Assembly (NCBI RefSeq): GCF_014207375.1
Contig: NZ_JACHEE010000010.1
Coordinates: 1 to 64,000 of the forward strand
Direction of reading: 5' to 3'
DNA length: 64,000 nucleotides
DNA from: Arthrobacter sp. AZCC_0090
Lineage (GTDB): Bacteria > Actinomycetota > Actinomycetes > Actinomycetales > Micrococcaceae
Part shown: positions 8,060-16,894 of the stretch, piece after piece
How positions within the stretch are numbered: the first letter of the stretch is position 1
How the letters are laid out: each line of letters starts with the position of its first letter
Program-made: the position numbers and the translations under genes
The notes under the pieces: generated by a model
What the model was told of the DNA's origin: nothing
Seen by the model: the letters and a program-made list of their open reading frames with translations, nothing else
Databases searched by the model: none

Positions 8060-10153
8060 ATGCCTCAGAGACCCCGAGCACACAACCCGAAACTCCTTTT
8101 CCACGATCTGGACCACTACCTTGCCATCCCCCGGGTTGGTGGCCTGGCTCTCAGTCCAGACGGAAGCCGCCTGGTCACCACGGTTTCCACCCTCAACGCC
8201 AAGGGCACGGAATACGTCACGGCCCTTTGGGAGCTCGATCCCGTGGGAAAGAAGCACGCACGCCGCATCACGCGCAGCGCCAAGGGCGAGACCGGTGCGG
8301 TGTTTGCCGCAAACGGCGACCTCTACTTCACTTCAGCCCGTCCTGACCCGGACAGCCCTGAGGCCGATCCCGTGAGCGCATTGTGGCTCTTGCCTGCCGA
8401 CGGCGGGGAAGCCCGGGTGGTGCACTCCCGCGCGGGCGGCGTCGGAGGCGTCATGGCTGCGTCGGCCGCCGATGCCACGTTCGTGACGGCCTCGGTCCTG
8501 GCTGGTTCCACTGACGAGGAAAGCGACGAGGAGCGCCGCAAGGCCCGGAAGGACAACAAGGTGGCGGCTATCCTGCACACGGGCTATCCGGTTCGCTACT
8601 GGGACGCCGATCTCGGCCCAGCCCAGCCTAGGCTGTTTGCTGTGGAAAACGGGGACGTGGCTGAGTCGGGAAAGCCCGCGACCGTGGACGCTATCGCGCC
8701 CCTGAAACTGCGCAATCTGACTCCCGACGTCGGTGGCAACCTCCGCAACACCCACGCCGTGGTCAGTCCAGACGGCAAGACGATCTACACGAGCCTGGCC
8801 AAGCCGCTCGCGAAGGCGGACACGCGCTTTGTGCTCGCCGCTGTCGATGTCGCATCCGGGTCCCTCAAGGTGCTTTTGGACCAAGAGGGGATGAGCTATT
8901 TCCAGGGCCCGGTCAGCCCTGACGGCACCATGCTTGCGGTGGTCAGTGAAAGCGATAGCACTCCAAGGGAGGCGCCCCAGGTCAAGCTGCACCTCTTGAA
9001 CGTCGCCGCCGGAGAAACCCTTGACCTTGAGCCGCTCGCGCCGGGCTGGGACCGCTGGGGCAGTCCGGCGGCGTGGCTTCCGGATGCGCGCTCGCTCCTC
9101 GTCACAGCCGACGACGACGGCGCCACGCCGGTCTTCCGGGTCGGCGTCGCTGACGGTACCGTCACCCGGGTGACGCGTGACGCAGCGGCGTATACCGACG
9201 TCGTGGTTTCCCCGGATGGGCTGAGCGCGTTCGCGCTCCGCAGCTCTTACCAATTCCCGGCGGAAGCCGTCCGGATCGACCTCGCCACGGGCGGCGTCGA
9301 ACGGCTCCCCGCGCCCGCGGAGCGTCCCAACATCAAGGGATCGTTGGAGCGGGTGAAGGCGACCGCGGCGGACGGCTCCCGGGTTCCGGCCTACCTCGCG
9401 CTCCCGGAAGGGGCATCGGAGGCGAATCCAGCACCTTTGCTCCTGTGGATCCACGGTGGCCCCTTGGGCTCGTGGAATGCCTGGACCTGGCGGTGGAACC
9501 CTTGGCTGCTCGTGTCCAAGGGCTATGCCGTACTGTTGCCCGACCCCGCCCTGTCCACCGGGTACGGCCAGCAATTCATCCAGCGCGGCTGGGGTGAGTG
9601 GGGCAAAGCGCCGTTTACGGACCTCATGTCCATTACCGACGCAGTGGTCCGGCGGCCTGACATTGACGAGTCGCGGACGGCCGCCATGGGTGGGTCATTC
9701 GGCGGATACATGGCCAACTGGGTGGCCGGGCAGACTGACCGCTTCAAGGCGATCGTGACCCACGCCAGTTTGTGGGCCTTGGACCAGTTCGGCCCCACCA
9801 CGGACGCTTCGCAGTATTGGCTCAAGGAAATGACCGTAGAGATGGCCATGGAGAACTCGCCCCATCTCCATGTCGGAAAGATCAATACGCCCATGCTCGT
9901 GATCCATGGTGACAAGGACTATCGGGTGCCGATCGGCGAAGGCCTGAGGCTTTGGTACGAACTCCTCTCCAGCTCCGGTCTGCCTGCCGATGACAACGGC
10001 GAGACCCAGCACCGCTTCCTGTACTTCCCGGACGAGAACCATTGGATCCTGCAGCCGCAGCACGCCAAGGTCTGGTACGGCGTTGTGGAGCACTTCCTGG
10101 CCAAGCAGGTACTCGGGCAAGACATCGCCGTTCCTGAGGACCTCGGGCTGTAG
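8060..10153 (+). CDS. S9-family serine peptidase (prolyl oligopeptidase / acylaminoacyl peptidase type)
   Basis: A 697-residue protein with an N-terminal beta-propeller (repeated SPDG elements, about residues 25-400) and a C-terminal alpha/beta-hydrolase peptidase domain (about 430-690). The catalytic triad is visible: Ser in GGSFGGYMANW, Asp in HGDKDYRVP and His in DENHWI. Such enzymes cleave short peptides or release N-acylated residues after the propeller limits substrate size. No signal peptide is seen, so it is likely cytoplasmic. GGAGC about 10 nt before ATG 8060 supports this start. It stands alone between clpC and argA. Confidence 0.93.
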   Translation: MPQRPRAHNPKLLFHDLDHYLAIPRVGGLALSPDGSRLVTTVSTLNAKGTEYVTALWELDPVGKKHARRITRSAKGETGAVFAANGDLYFTSARPDPDSPEADPVSALWLLPADGGEARVVHSRAGGVGGVMAASAADATFVTASVLAGSTDEESDEERRKARKDNKVAAILHTGYPVRYWDADLGPAQPRLFAVENGDVAESGKPATVDAIAPLKLRNLTPDVGGNLRNTHAVVSPDGKTIYTSLAKPLAKADTRFVLAAVDVASGSLKVLLDQEGMSYFQGPVSPDGTMLAVVSESDSTPREAPQVKLHLLNVAAGETLDLEPLAPGWDRWGSPAAWLPDARSLLVTADDDGATPVFRVGVADGTVTRVTRDAAAYTDVVVSPDGLSAFALRSSYQFPAEAVRIDLATGGVERLPAPAERPNIKGSLERVKATAADGSRVPAYLALPEGASEANPAPLLLWIHGGPLGSWNAWTWRWNPWLLVSKGYAVLLPDPALSTGYGQQFIQRGWGEWGKAPFTDLMSITDAVVRRPDIDESRTAAMGGSFGGYMANWVAGQTDRFKAIVTHASLWALDQFGPTTDASQYWLKEMTVEMAMENSPHLHVGKINTPMLVIHGDKDYRVPIGEGLRLWYELLSSSGLPADDNGETQHRFLYFPDENHWILQPQHAKVWYGVVEHFLAKQVLGQDIAVPEDLGL

Positions 10154-10227
10154 TGATGAGGTGCAGGGATGGGGGCGCTAAGGCTTCAGGCCGGGGTCGC
10201 CTGAGCGGGCAGGCGGCTCGCTGGACA

Positions 10228-10233
10228 TAGGAT
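10228..10233 (+). promoter_or_regulatory. Leaderless -10 box TAGGAT
   Basis: TAGGAT followed by 6 nt and the GTG start of argA at 10240. No Shine-Dalgarno sequence intervenes. Confidence 0.55.
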
Positions 10234-10239
10234 GGGGCT

Positions 10240-10749
10240 GTGACTCCGACGTTCAGTATCCGCCCTGCCCGCACCGGCGATGTTGCCGCGATCAAGAGGC
10301 TTGTGGCGCCCTTGGCGGAGCAGCGAATCCTGATGGCCAAGGAGACGGTGGCCTACTATGAGAGCCTTCAGGAGTTCCGGATTGCCGAATCGTGCGACGG
10401 TGAGGTGATCGGTTGCGGGGCCTTGCACGTTATGTGGGAGGACCTGGCCGAGGTGCGCACTCTGGCGGCGGACGACGATTGGCGCGGCAAGGGCGTGGGC
10501 CACGTCCTTGTTCAGCAGCTCCTGGAGGACGCCCGCGCCTTGGGCGTTGCGCGGGTTTTCTGCCTGACTTTCGAAGTGGACTTCTTCAAGCGCCACGGAT
10601 TCGAAGTCATGGAGGACCAAACAGCAGTGGACCCCCAGGTCTACTCGGAATTGCTCCGTTCCCATGACGAAGGCATAGCTGAGTTCCTCGATCTGGCGCG
10701 GGTTAAGCCCAACACCCTGGGCAATACCCGAATGATCAAGATCCTCTAG
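10240..10749 (+). CDS. argA: Amino-acid N-acetyltransferase (short GNAT-type N-acetylglutamate synthase)
   Basis: Transfers acetyl from acetyl-CoA to glutamate, the first committed step of arginine synthesis. At 169 residues it is the short actinobacterial form with a GNAT domain and no amino-acid-kinase domain. The acetyl-CoA loop is DDWRGKGVGHVLVQQLL (about 83-99), the core block is EVIGCGALH, and the C-terminal FFKRHGFEVM is typical of this group. The GTG start follows TAGGAT by 6 nt. Other arg genes are not in the window. A different GNAT substrate cannot be excluded, but the match to the short ArgA pattern is good. Confidence 0.82.
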   Translation: MTPTFSIRPARTGDVAAIKRLVAPLAEQRILMAKETVAYYESLQEFRIAESCDGEVIGCGALHVMWEDLAEVRTLAADDDWRGKGVGHVLVQQLLEDARALGVARVFCLTFEVDFFKRHGFEVMEDQTAVDPQVYSELLRSHDEGIAEFLDLARVKPNTLGNTRMIKIL

Positions 10750-10869
10750 CTCCGGTTTCTTCTCCCCGGTCCCTGAATAGCTGGCCATCGAGTCTTTACG
10801 TATATCAACTTGATGGATAAACTAATCGAGGCTCGGTTGCGGCGAGCCAACCATACTGTGGAGGCGAAA

Positions 10870-11076
10870 ATGAAATACCACGTTATGTTTCCAGACTTTT
10901 CAGGTTTCCAGATAGACATACCGCGCCCTGGCTCCACACCGGAGTCGCGCAAGCGCGGGACGGGTGGCTGCATGCGGGAAGCGTGTGCGGATCTCTGGCC
11001 GGACCCGTTGGCCACGGGCGTAACGGCCCAGGACCCCAGCACCGGCCGATTGAAGGCCGGCGGGCCGCCGCACTAA
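10870..11076 (+). CDS. Small hypothetical protein
   Basis: A possible 68-residue product starting at ATG 10870. Support is mainly a good ribosome-binding site (GGAGG, 5 nt before the ATG) and a strong hairpin just downstream at 11101-11130. The protein has two cysteines and a Pro/Gly-rich tail and matches no family that I recognise. Codon third positions are only moderately GC-rich, so it could be spurious. Without it, 10750-11100 would be empty. Confidence 0.35.
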   Translation: MKYHVMFPDFSGFQIDIPRPGSTPESRKRGTGGCMREACADLWPDPLATGVTAQDPSTGRLKAGGPPH

Positions 11077-11100
11077 CCAGGCGCAAACCAGAACCTTTGA

Positions 11101-11130
11101 GAAGGGACAGCCATTGGGGGCTGTCCCTTC
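11101..11130 (+). terminator. Hairpin terminator upstream of dhaK
   Basis: GAAGGGACAGCC (11101-11112) pairs perfectly with GGCTGTCCCTTC (11119-11130). The following TGTGTTCT is a weak U-tract. Confidence 0.7.
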
Positions 11131-11195
11131 TGTGTTCTCCGGCGCGGCTTTCCACATACGGAACCGTTCCCCTACCGTGCCCGGGGCGCTGGTAG

Positions 11196-11201
11196 TAGGG
11201 T
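11196..11201 (+). promoter_or_regulatory. dhaK promoter -10 box TAGGGT
   Basis: TAGGGT lies 34 nt before ATG 11236, leaving a short leader that contains CCAGGAGCG as ribosome-binding site. A likely -10 element for the dhaKLM operon. Confidence 0.4.
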
Positions 11202-11235
11202 CAAATCACCTACCAGCAACGCCCAGGAGCGAGTC

Positions 11236-12237
11236 ATGAAAAAGCTCATCAACGATCCCCGTTCGGTGGTGGACGAGTCCGTCGAAGGATTTGGCATGGC
11301 TCATGCCGACCTCGTGGACGTCCACACGGATCCCATCTTCGTCGTCCGAAAAGGTGCGCCGGTGGCCGGCAAGGTGGCGCTTGTGTCGGGAGGCGGAAGC
11401 GGTCATGAGCCGCTTCATGCCGGTTTTGTGGGTCACGGGATGCTCGACGCCGCCGTGCCGGGTGCCGTCTTCACCTCGCCTACGCCTGACCAGATCATTC
11501 CCGCCACTGCGGCAGTCGATTCTGGGGCCGGCGTCATACACATCGTGAAGAACTACACCGGTGACGTCCTGAACTTCGAGACCGCGGCAGAGATGGCCCA
11601 AGCCGAAGGAATCAGCGTCCGAACTGTTCTCGTCAACGACGACGTCGCGGTGGAGGATTCGCTGTACACCGCAGGCCGGCGCGGCGTGGGAGGCACTGTG
11701 CTGGTGGAAAAGATTGCTGGGGCGGCCGCCGAACGCGGGGACTCGCTGGACGCCGTCGCCGGTGTGGCAGAAGGGGTTGTCCGCAATGTGCGCACTATGG
11801 GCGTGGCCTTGTCCGGCTGCACCGTGCCCCATGCCGGGGTGCCCAGCTTCGAGCTTGCTGACGACGAGATTGAAATCGGGATAGGCATTCACGGTGAGCC
11901 TGGCAGGCACCGGATCGCGATGGAGGGCGCCGACGCCATCACTAGCCGCTTGTTGGATCCCGTCCTTGAAGACCTGGCGATCCGGGCCGGTGAAGAAGTG
12001 CTGCTCTTCGTCAACGGAATGGGTGGCACGCCCCTCAGCGAGCTGTACATCGTTTACCGGCGGGCGGCCCAGATCCTCGCCGAAAGAGGAGCCAAAGTGG
12101 AACGCTCGCTAGTGGGCAACTACGTCACGTCGCTTGAGATGCAGGGCTGCTCCATATCCGTGCTGCGGCTCGATGACGAACTGACTTCCCTGTGGGATGC
12201 ACCTGTCCACACTCCTGCCCTGCGTTGGGGGATGTGA
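11236..12237 (+). CDS. dhaK: Dihydroxyacetone kinase, DHA-binding subunit DhaK
   Basis: Binds dihydroxyacetone covalently for phosphorylation by DhaL-ADP to dihydroxyacetone phosphate. The 333-residue protein has the [15 protein letters not shown] block (about 53-67) and IGIHGEPG (about 218-225), whose histidine forms the hemiaminal with substrate. AGGAG precedes the ATG. It is first in a three-gene operon: dhaL begins inside the dhaK stop region (ATGTGA), so translation is coupled. Dihydroxyacetone would come from glycerol oxidation or sugar breakdown; no glycerol dehydrogenase gene is adjacent. Confidence 0.96.
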   Translation: MKKLINDPRSVVDESVEGFGMAHADLVDVHTDPIFVVRKGAPVAGKVALVSGGGSGHEPLHAGFVGHGMLDAAVPGAVFTSPTPDQIIPATAAVDSGAGVIHIVKNYTGDVLNFETAAEMAQAEGISVRTVLVNDDVAVEDSLYTAGRRGVGGTVLVEKIAGAAAERGDSLDAVAGVAEGVVRNVRTMGVALSGCTVPHAGVPSFELADDEIEIGIGIHGEPGRHRIAMEGADAITSRLLDPVLEDLAIRAGEEVLLFVNGMGGTPLSELYIVYRRAAQILAERGAKVERSLVGNYVTSLEMQGCSISVLRLDDELTSLWDAPVHTPALRWGM

Positions 12238-12890
12238 CTGTGGGTCTGGGGGTCGACTGGGCGGTTCAATGGTTGACGCTCTCCGCACGGCTCATGTCCG
12301 AGCATCGTGAGGAGCTGATCGCGTTGGACCGTGCGATTGGGGACTCGGACCACGGCGAAAACATGGACCGCGGATTCCAGGCGGTCATGGAGAAGATCGC
12401 CCAGACTCCACCGGAAACACCCGGTGCCGCACTGAAGCTGGCCGCGATGGCCCTGATGTCCAAGGTGGGTGGGGCGGCCGGTCCGTTGTACGGAACCGCA
12501 TATCTGCGGGCCGCGACGGCACTGGGAGAAAGCACAGAGATTGATGCTGTGGCGCTCGCCGGGGCGTTGACCGCGGCACGTGACGGAATTGTTGCCCGCG
12601 GCAAGGCGGAGCTAGGAGACAAGACCATGGTGGATGCGTGGTCCCCTGCCGTGGAAGCCGCGGATGAGGTCCTGGCCGTTGGTGGAGATGCGGTAGCGGT
12701 GCTGGCTGCCGCGGCCGAGGCCGCCGAAGTGGGAGCCGTGACAACAGATCCCCTCGTAGCCCGCAAGGGCCGCGCCAGCTACCTCGGTGAACGCAGCGCC
12801 GGCCACCGTGATCCCGGAGCCGCGTCTTCGGCCCTGTTGTTGCGCGCAGCAGCTACCGCTGCGGGATTCCCCGAGGGGTCCGCTGAATGA
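12234..12890 (+). CDS. dhaL: Dihydroxyacetone kinase, ADP-binding subunit DhaL
   Basis: Carries the ADP cofactor that is rephosphorylated by DhaM and donates phosphate to DHA on DhaK. The 218-residue all-helical DhaL domain shows [13 protein letters not shown] (about 29-41) for Mg-ADP binding and [13 protein letters not shown]. The GTG at 12234 overlaps the dhaK stop; an in-frame GTG at 12240 is an alternative, and longer in-frame starts would lie inside dhaK. Its 3' end overlaps dhaM by ATGA. Confidence 0.94.
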   Translation: MTVGLGVDWAVQWLTLSARLMSEHREELIALDRAIGDSDHGENMDRGFQAVMEKIAQTPPETPGAALKLAAMALMSKVGGAAGPLYGTAYLRAATALGESTEIDAVALAGALTAARDGIVARGKAELGDKTMVDAWSPAVEAADEVLAVGGDAVAVLAAAAEAAEVGAVTTDPLVARKGRASYLGERSAGHRDPGAASSALLLRAAATAAGFPEGSAE

Positions 12891-13582
12891 CGGTGGGCTT
12901 GGTGGTGGTCTCGCACAGCCGGAAGATCGCGGAAGGCGCAGTGGAATTGGCCGCTCAGATGGCGCCCGATGTGAAGTTCTACCCCGTTGGTGGCACGGAC
13001 GATGGACGGGTTGGCACGGATCTGGAGAAAACAATAGCGGCATTCGAGGCCGGACTTGCCGAGGCCTCGGGGGACGGGCTGGTGGTGCTGACGGACCTCG
13101 GCTCCGCAGTCATGACGGCGGAATCGGCACTGGAGTTCTGCAGTGAGCCGGATAGGGTTCTTCTTGCCGACGCTCCCTTGGTGGAAGGCCTCGTTGCCGC
13201 CGCGGTTGCCACCCAAGGTGGTGCCCTGGCCGCCACGGTGAAGGCCGCCGCGGAATCGGTTCGATTCGGACCCCAGCCCACGTTAAACGCCGCGGGGCCG
13301 GTCCAATCCCAGGGCAGGGGTGAACCGGCGGAAAGCGAGGAATTCGAACTCATCAATCCCATGGGAATGCACGCCAGGCCCGCGGCGAAAATTGCGGGTG
13401 GACTGGCTGGCCTGGACGTCGAGGCAACGGTGAACGGCGTCGATGGCACATCAATCATGGAACTTATGAGCCTTGCCGTGGGTCAGGGCGGCAAGCTCAG
13501 GGTGGAAGCCTGGGGCAAAGACGCATCCAAAGCCGTGAATTACGTCCGACGGCTTGTGGAACAGGGCTTTGGGGAGATCTGA
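12887..13582 (+). CDS. dhaM: PTS-dependent dihydroxyacetone kinase phosphotransferase DhaM (EIIA-HPr fusion)
   Basis: Passes phosphate from the PTS to DhaL-ADP. The 231-residue protein has an N-terminal mannose-type EIIA domain with active His in VVSHS (residue 9) and a C-terminal HPr-like domain (about 148-231) with NPMGMHARPA, the active histidine motif. It lacks the Enzyme I-like third domain of the long E. coli DhaM, so Enzyme I must be supplied from elsewhere. It starts at ATGA overlapping the dhaL stop and ends the operon. Confidence 0.93.
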   Translation: MTVGLVVVSHSRKIAEGAVELAAQMAPDVKFYPVGGTDDGRVGTDLEKTIAAFEAGLAEASGDGLVVLTDLGSAVMTAESALEFCSEPDRVLLADAPLVEGLVAAAVATQGGALAATVKAAAESVRFGPQPTLNAAGPVQSQGRGEPAESEEFELINPMGMHARPAAKIAGGLAGLDVEATVNGVDGTSIMELMSLAVGQGGKLRVEAWGKDASKAVNYVRRLVEQGFGEI

Positions 13583-13641
13583 GGGGGCTGAGGGAGAGGG
13601 GCTAAGGGGTGGTTTCGTGGGTCTTTGAGTGGCTCTGAAGT

Positions 13642-14130
13642 TCAGGCCTGTCGCAGGCCGTTGGCGTCCAACAGGAGGCTGGCTGTGATGACGGTCTGAC
13701 ACTGCTCGCCCCAGGGTTTGGCGCTCTTTGGCGTGAAGTCCAATGTCCTGGCAGGCAAGGTTCCGCCGCTTGCGTCTGAGCCGGTCACCTCGGCATTGAT
13801 GGGAGAAGCCGTCAATGTCCCCATGTTCAGGAATCCGTAGCTCGTACCATCCGGGGACGAGACGGCCGAACATGCCGCCCCAGGTTCGGGGACGCAGGTT
13901 ACGGGGATTGACGCACTTCCTGGGCGCAACTCCAGATCGGCCTCACGGCATTTCCCGTCTTGGCATGCTTTCAAATGGACGGTTTTGACCATCGGCGCGT
14001 ACTCTGCCGCAACGGTCAGAGACACCACCGGGGCCATGGCAATTGCCGGGCAGACGGTCACTTGAGGTTGGCATCCCGAACCGAGCGCCGCCGTCGTGAT
14101 CAAAGCGATCGCGGCCCAGAACCTTCGCAT
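13642..14130 (-). CDS. Putative lipoprotein, function unknown
   Basis: A 162-residue protein beginning MRRFWAAIALITTAALGSGC: a basic N-terminus, a hydrophobic stretch and a lipobox-like GSGC with Cys20 as probable lipidation site. The -3 position is Gly rather than Leu, so the lipobox is imperfect. The mature part has four more cysteines, in CQDGKC, PVTCVPEPGAAC and WGEQC regions, which could form disulfides outside the membrane. No family recognised. ATG 14130 was chosen over an upstream ATG because the signal sequence starts there and TATCCT lies 5 nt before it. Confidence 0.7.
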   Translation of the reverse strand: MRRFWAAIALITTAALGSGCQPQVTVCPAIAMAPVVSLTVAAEYAPMVKTVHLKACQDGKCREADLELRPGSASIPVTCVPEPGAACSAVSSPDGTSYGFLNMGTLTASPINAEVTGSDASGGTLPARTLDFTPKSAKPWGEQCQTVITASLLLDANGLRQA

Positions 14131-14135
14131 AATTG

Positions 14136-14141
14136 AGGATA
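14136..14141 (-). promoter_or_regulatory. Leaderless -10 box TATCCT
   Basis: TATCCT on the minus strand, 5 nt before ATG 14130 of the lipoprotein gene. Confidence 0.4.
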
Positions 14142-14302
14142 TTCCCGCGGAGAGGTGCCCGGAACGCCATGCCGGCAACTGGCAGGCACATCGTTACCGA
14201 CATCTACGGACCGTTGCAGCTCCGCGACCTCAAAGCGTTCCGCGACCCACGGCCGGGCCTCTGGCACTCAGACCGCAAGGCCTTTGGCCGTTCGAAAAGC
14301 AG

Positions 14303-14308
14303 TAGGGT
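14303..14308 (+). promoter_or_regulatory. Leaderless -10 box TAGGGT
   Basis: TAGGGT followed by 7 nt and ATG 14316 of the methyltransferase gene. This decides the start against longer in-frame options. Confidence 0.55.
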
Positions 14309-14315
14309 TCTGGGC

Positions 14316-14987
14316 ATGACTGAACTGGGCATGACTGAACCCGCGGACGTGCATGCCACCCGCGCCGCCTATGACACGGTAGCTGCCGACTACGCCGAAC
14401 TCCTGCGCGACGAGCTCGCGTCCAAGCCGTTTGACCGGGCCATGCTCGACACGTTTGCCGAACTCGTGGAGGCGGCTGGAGGAGGGGCAGTTGCAGACGT
14501 CGGTTGCGGTCCCGGGCGCATCACGGCGCACTTGCAATCCCTTGGCTTGGCGGCTTTCGGCGTCGACCTGTCGCCGGAGATGGTGGCAGTAGCCCGCCGG
14601 GATCACCCCGGCCTGCAGTTTACCGAAGGGTCGATGGAGGCCCTGGACCTGGCGGACGGCGCGTTGGGTGGCATTGTCGCCTGGTATTCGATTATCCATA
14701 CACCGCCGGCACGGTTGCCCGGGGTGTTCGCCCAATTCCATCGGACCCTCGGGGACGGCGGACTGCTCCTGCTTGCGTTTCAGGCGGGCGACGAACCCCG
14801 GCACCTGGATTTCGCCTACGGCCACGAGATCGACCTCGATGCCTACCGCTTGCCACCTGAACGTATCGCGGAACTCCTGCGTCAGGCAGGGCTCGTTGTG
14901 GAGGCGCAGCTAGTCCGCGAACCAGACGACAGGTACGAGAAAACCCCGCAGGCCTTCCTTCTGGCCCGCAAGCCAACCCGCGTCTGA
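14316..14987 (+). CDS. Class I SAM-dependent methyltransferase
   Basis: A 223-residue protein with the Rossmann methyltransferase fold: motif I VADVGCGPGRIT (about 60-71), an acidic residue in GVDLSPEMV for SAM ribose binding, and motif IV-like GGIVAWYSIIH. The methyl acceptor cannot be predicted; small-molecule methyltransferases of this UbiE/Methyltransf_11 style are common. The reading frame stays open 61 codons upstream, but the TAGGGT box and low-quality upstream residues favour ATG 14316. It is divergent from the lipoprotein gene and convergent with mutY. Confidence 0.85.
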   Translation: MTELGMTEPADVHATRAAYDTVAADYAELLRDELASKPFDRAMLDTFAELVEAAGGGAVADVGCGPGRITAHLQSLGLAAFGVDLSPEMVAVARRDHPGLQFTEGSMEALDLADGALGGIVAWYSIIHTPPARLPGVFAQFHRTLGDGGLLLLAFQAGDEPRHLDFAYGHEIDLDAYRLPPERIAELLRQAGLVVEAQLVREPDDRYEKTPQAFLLARKPTRV

Positions 14988-15022
14988 AGGAAGCAGCATG
15001 GCGGAAACAGCGAAATGGAACC

Positions 15023-15991
15023 TCACGCCGGGAGCCGCAGCCCGCCGTCGTGCACCTCGGCCAGACCGTCGCGCAGGAGTCCCTCGAGAGCGCGTTCCAG
15101 TTGCTCAGGGGCCGAGTTCAAGCGGTGGAGGGCGGCAAGTGGCACCTCGGCGCCGTCGGCGGCAAAGCCAAGGTCAGCTGCGGGACGCTCGAACAGTTCC
15201 CGTGCCACGGGCGAAGCGGCCACACGCAACACGGCCATGACCGCGCCCCGGAGCTGCCGGTCCGTGCCGTGCCACGCCTGGCCTTTGGGCGTGTATGTCG
15301 GCGGCGGCTCGCCCGCGGTAAGCCATGCGCAGGACTCGCGAACCGGGCAGTCTGAGCACTTGGGGGAGCGGGCCGTGCACACCAGCGCACCGAGTTCCAT
15401 GACGGAAGCGTTCCACCGGACGGAGAGCCGTACGTCGTTGGGCATGAGCGATTCGGCGAGGCGCATCTCGGACGCAGTGAGCGACGGCGCTGGCAGCGCC
15501 AATCCCGAAACGAGCCGTGCATGCACGCGCCGGATGTTCGTATCCACCACGGTTTCGCGCCGCCCAAAGGCAAAAGCGGCTACCGCCGCGGCTGTGTAGT
15601 CGCCGACGCCGGGAAGGCTCAGCAGCGCGCTATGCGTGTCCGGCACGTTTCCGCCATGCTGTTCCACCATCGCGACGGCGGCCGCGTGGAGCCTCAGCGC
15701 GCGGCGGGGATAACCGAGCCTGCCCCAATGCCGCACGGCCTCGCCCGAAGCCTCCCTCGCGAGATCCGCAGGTTGAGGCCAGCGCTCCATCCAGTCTTCC
15801 CACACTGGCAGGACGCGAACCACAGGGGTCTGCTGCAGCATCACCTCGCTGACCAGGATTCCCCACGGGCTGCAGTCCGGCGACCGCCACGGCAACACCC
15901 GGGCCTTCTCAGAGAACCAACGGCCGATGGACAGGTGCAAGTCCGTGAGGTGATGGGTGCCGGCAAGTTCAGCGGCGCCTGGCAGTGACAT
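15023..15991 (-). CDS. mutY: A/G-specific adenine glycosylase MutY
   Basis: Removes adenine mispaired with 8-oxoguanine, starting base excision repair. The 322-residue protein shows the catalytic Glu in SEVMLQQT (about 48-55), the helix-hairpin-helix LPGVGDYTAAAV (about 126-137) with the catalytic Asp in VVDTNIRRV (about 148-156), and the iron-sulfur cysteine pattern C-x6-C-x2-C-x5-C (VCTARSPKCSDCPVRESC). The C-terminal NUDIX-like domain is shortened to a helical tail, as is usual in actinobacteria. ATG 15991 has GAGGAT upstream; earlier in-frame starts give a non-conserved extension. Confidence 0.94.
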   Translation of the reverse strand: MSLPGAAELAGTHHLTDLHLSIGRWFSEKARVLPWRSPDCSPWGILVSEVMLQQTPVVRVLPVWEDWMERWPQPADLAREASGEAVRHWGRLGYPRRALRLHAAAVAMVEQHGGNVPDTHSALLSLPGVGDYTAAAVAAFAFGRRETVVDTNIRRVHARLVSGLALPAPSLTASEMRLAESLMPNDVRLSVRWNASVMELGALVCTARSPKCSDCPVRESCAWLTAGEPPPTYTPKGQAWHGTDRQLRGAVMAVLRVAASPVARELFERPAADLGFAADGAEVPLAALHRLNSAPEQLERALEGLLRDGLAEVHDGGLRLPA

Positions 15992-16047
15992 GGGGATCCT
16001 CGCTGCGGTTCGTGGCGGGCCCTGATAGCGGCCGATTCCTGCCATCA

Positions 16048-16053
16048 ACTGTA
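16048..16053 (-). promoter_or_regulatory. Candidate mutY -10 box TACAGT
   Basis: TACAGT on the minus strand, giving a leader of roughly 50 nt before ATG 15991. Confidence 0.3.
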
Positions 16054-16141
16054 ATGGAGCCGGCCAGGGATGACGGACGTCATACTGGCTCCGATCAGGC
16101 CCCGGCGGCGTGGTGCGACGCCATCCCGGGCTGGTGTTGCC

Positions 16142-16147
16142 TAGCCT
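16142..16147 (+). promoter_or_regulatory. Leaderless -10 box TAGCCT
   Basis: TAGCCT, 6 nt before ATG 16154; no Shine-Dalgarno sequence at this start. Confidence 0.55.
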
Positions 16148-16153
16148 AGAAGA

Positions 16154-16873
16154 ATGGTCAACAGGGGCAAGCAACCGCCGAGGGCGCGCACGTCGCCGTC
16201 GGCAAAAAGCCCTGCCCGGACCGCAGGCGCAAGCCGTTCAAAGAATGCAGGGCGACCTCAAAGGCGCCGGCCGAGCCCCGCCGTTTACCGCCGTCGGAGA
16301 CTGGTAGTTTTTGGTGCCTTGCTAGTGATCTTGGCGATGCTCGTGGCCGGGGCTGTGGCCGTGAGTTCCTCCCTTGCAAGCAAGGCTGATTCCGGTGCGT
16401 CCAAGAACGATGCCAGTGGAGCTGTTCCGGCGGTCCAAACCCCTTCGTCGGCCCCGGTTGCGGCCGCCGCGACCCCCTCTGCGACCCCGGTCTGCGACCT
16501 CAACCTCGTGACCGTAACCGCATCCACGGACCAGGCCGTCTATGCAGCTGGGCAGAACCCGTTGCTGAGCATGAAGATCACCAACGGCGGAGCGGCTCCG
16601 TGCCAGGTCAACGTTGGCACGTCCCAGATGGAGTTCCTGGTGATGAGCGGCGACGACCGGATTTTCTCTTCGAAGGACTGCCAAGCGAAGAGCGAGGACC
16701 TCGTGAAGCAGATTGATCCGGGCAAGAGCGAGATGGCCAACTTCTCGTGGCAACGCAACAGGACGTCGGAAGGCTGCGGCGTGGTCTCGGCAAAGCCGGC
16801 CAACGGCACGTACACGTTCAAGGCCACCCTGGGAAACAAAGTGAGCACCAAGGCCATCTTCCAGCTCGGCTAA
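16154..16873 (+). CDS. Membrane-anchored exported protein of unknown function
   Basis: A 239-residue protein with a long basic N-terminus rich in Arg, Pro and Ser (1-48), one transmembrane helix (about 50-72), a Ser/Ala/Pro linker (about 75-110) and an extracytoplasmic domain with cysteines (VCDLNLV, APCQVNV, SKDCQAK, SEGCGVV). The pattern resembles small actinobacterial proteins with a beta-sandwich outer domain, possibly DUF4232-like; that is a guess. Four cysteines suggest two disulfides. Expressed from its own leaderless promoter and convergent with disA. Confidence 0.75.
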   Translation: MVNRGKQPPRARTSPSAKSPARTAGASRSKNAGRPQRRRPSPAVYRRRRLVVFGALLVILAMLVAGAVAVSSSLASKADSGASKNDASGAVPAVQTPSSAPVAAAATPSATPVCDLNLVTVTASTDQAVYAAGQNPLLSMKITNGGAAPCQVNVGTSQMEFLVMSGDDRIFSSKDCQAKSEDLVKQIDPGKSEMANFSWQRNRTSEGCGVVSAKPANGTYTFKATLGNKVSTKAIFQLG

Positions 16874-16894
16874 CGCGAGCCGGTGGGTGGGACG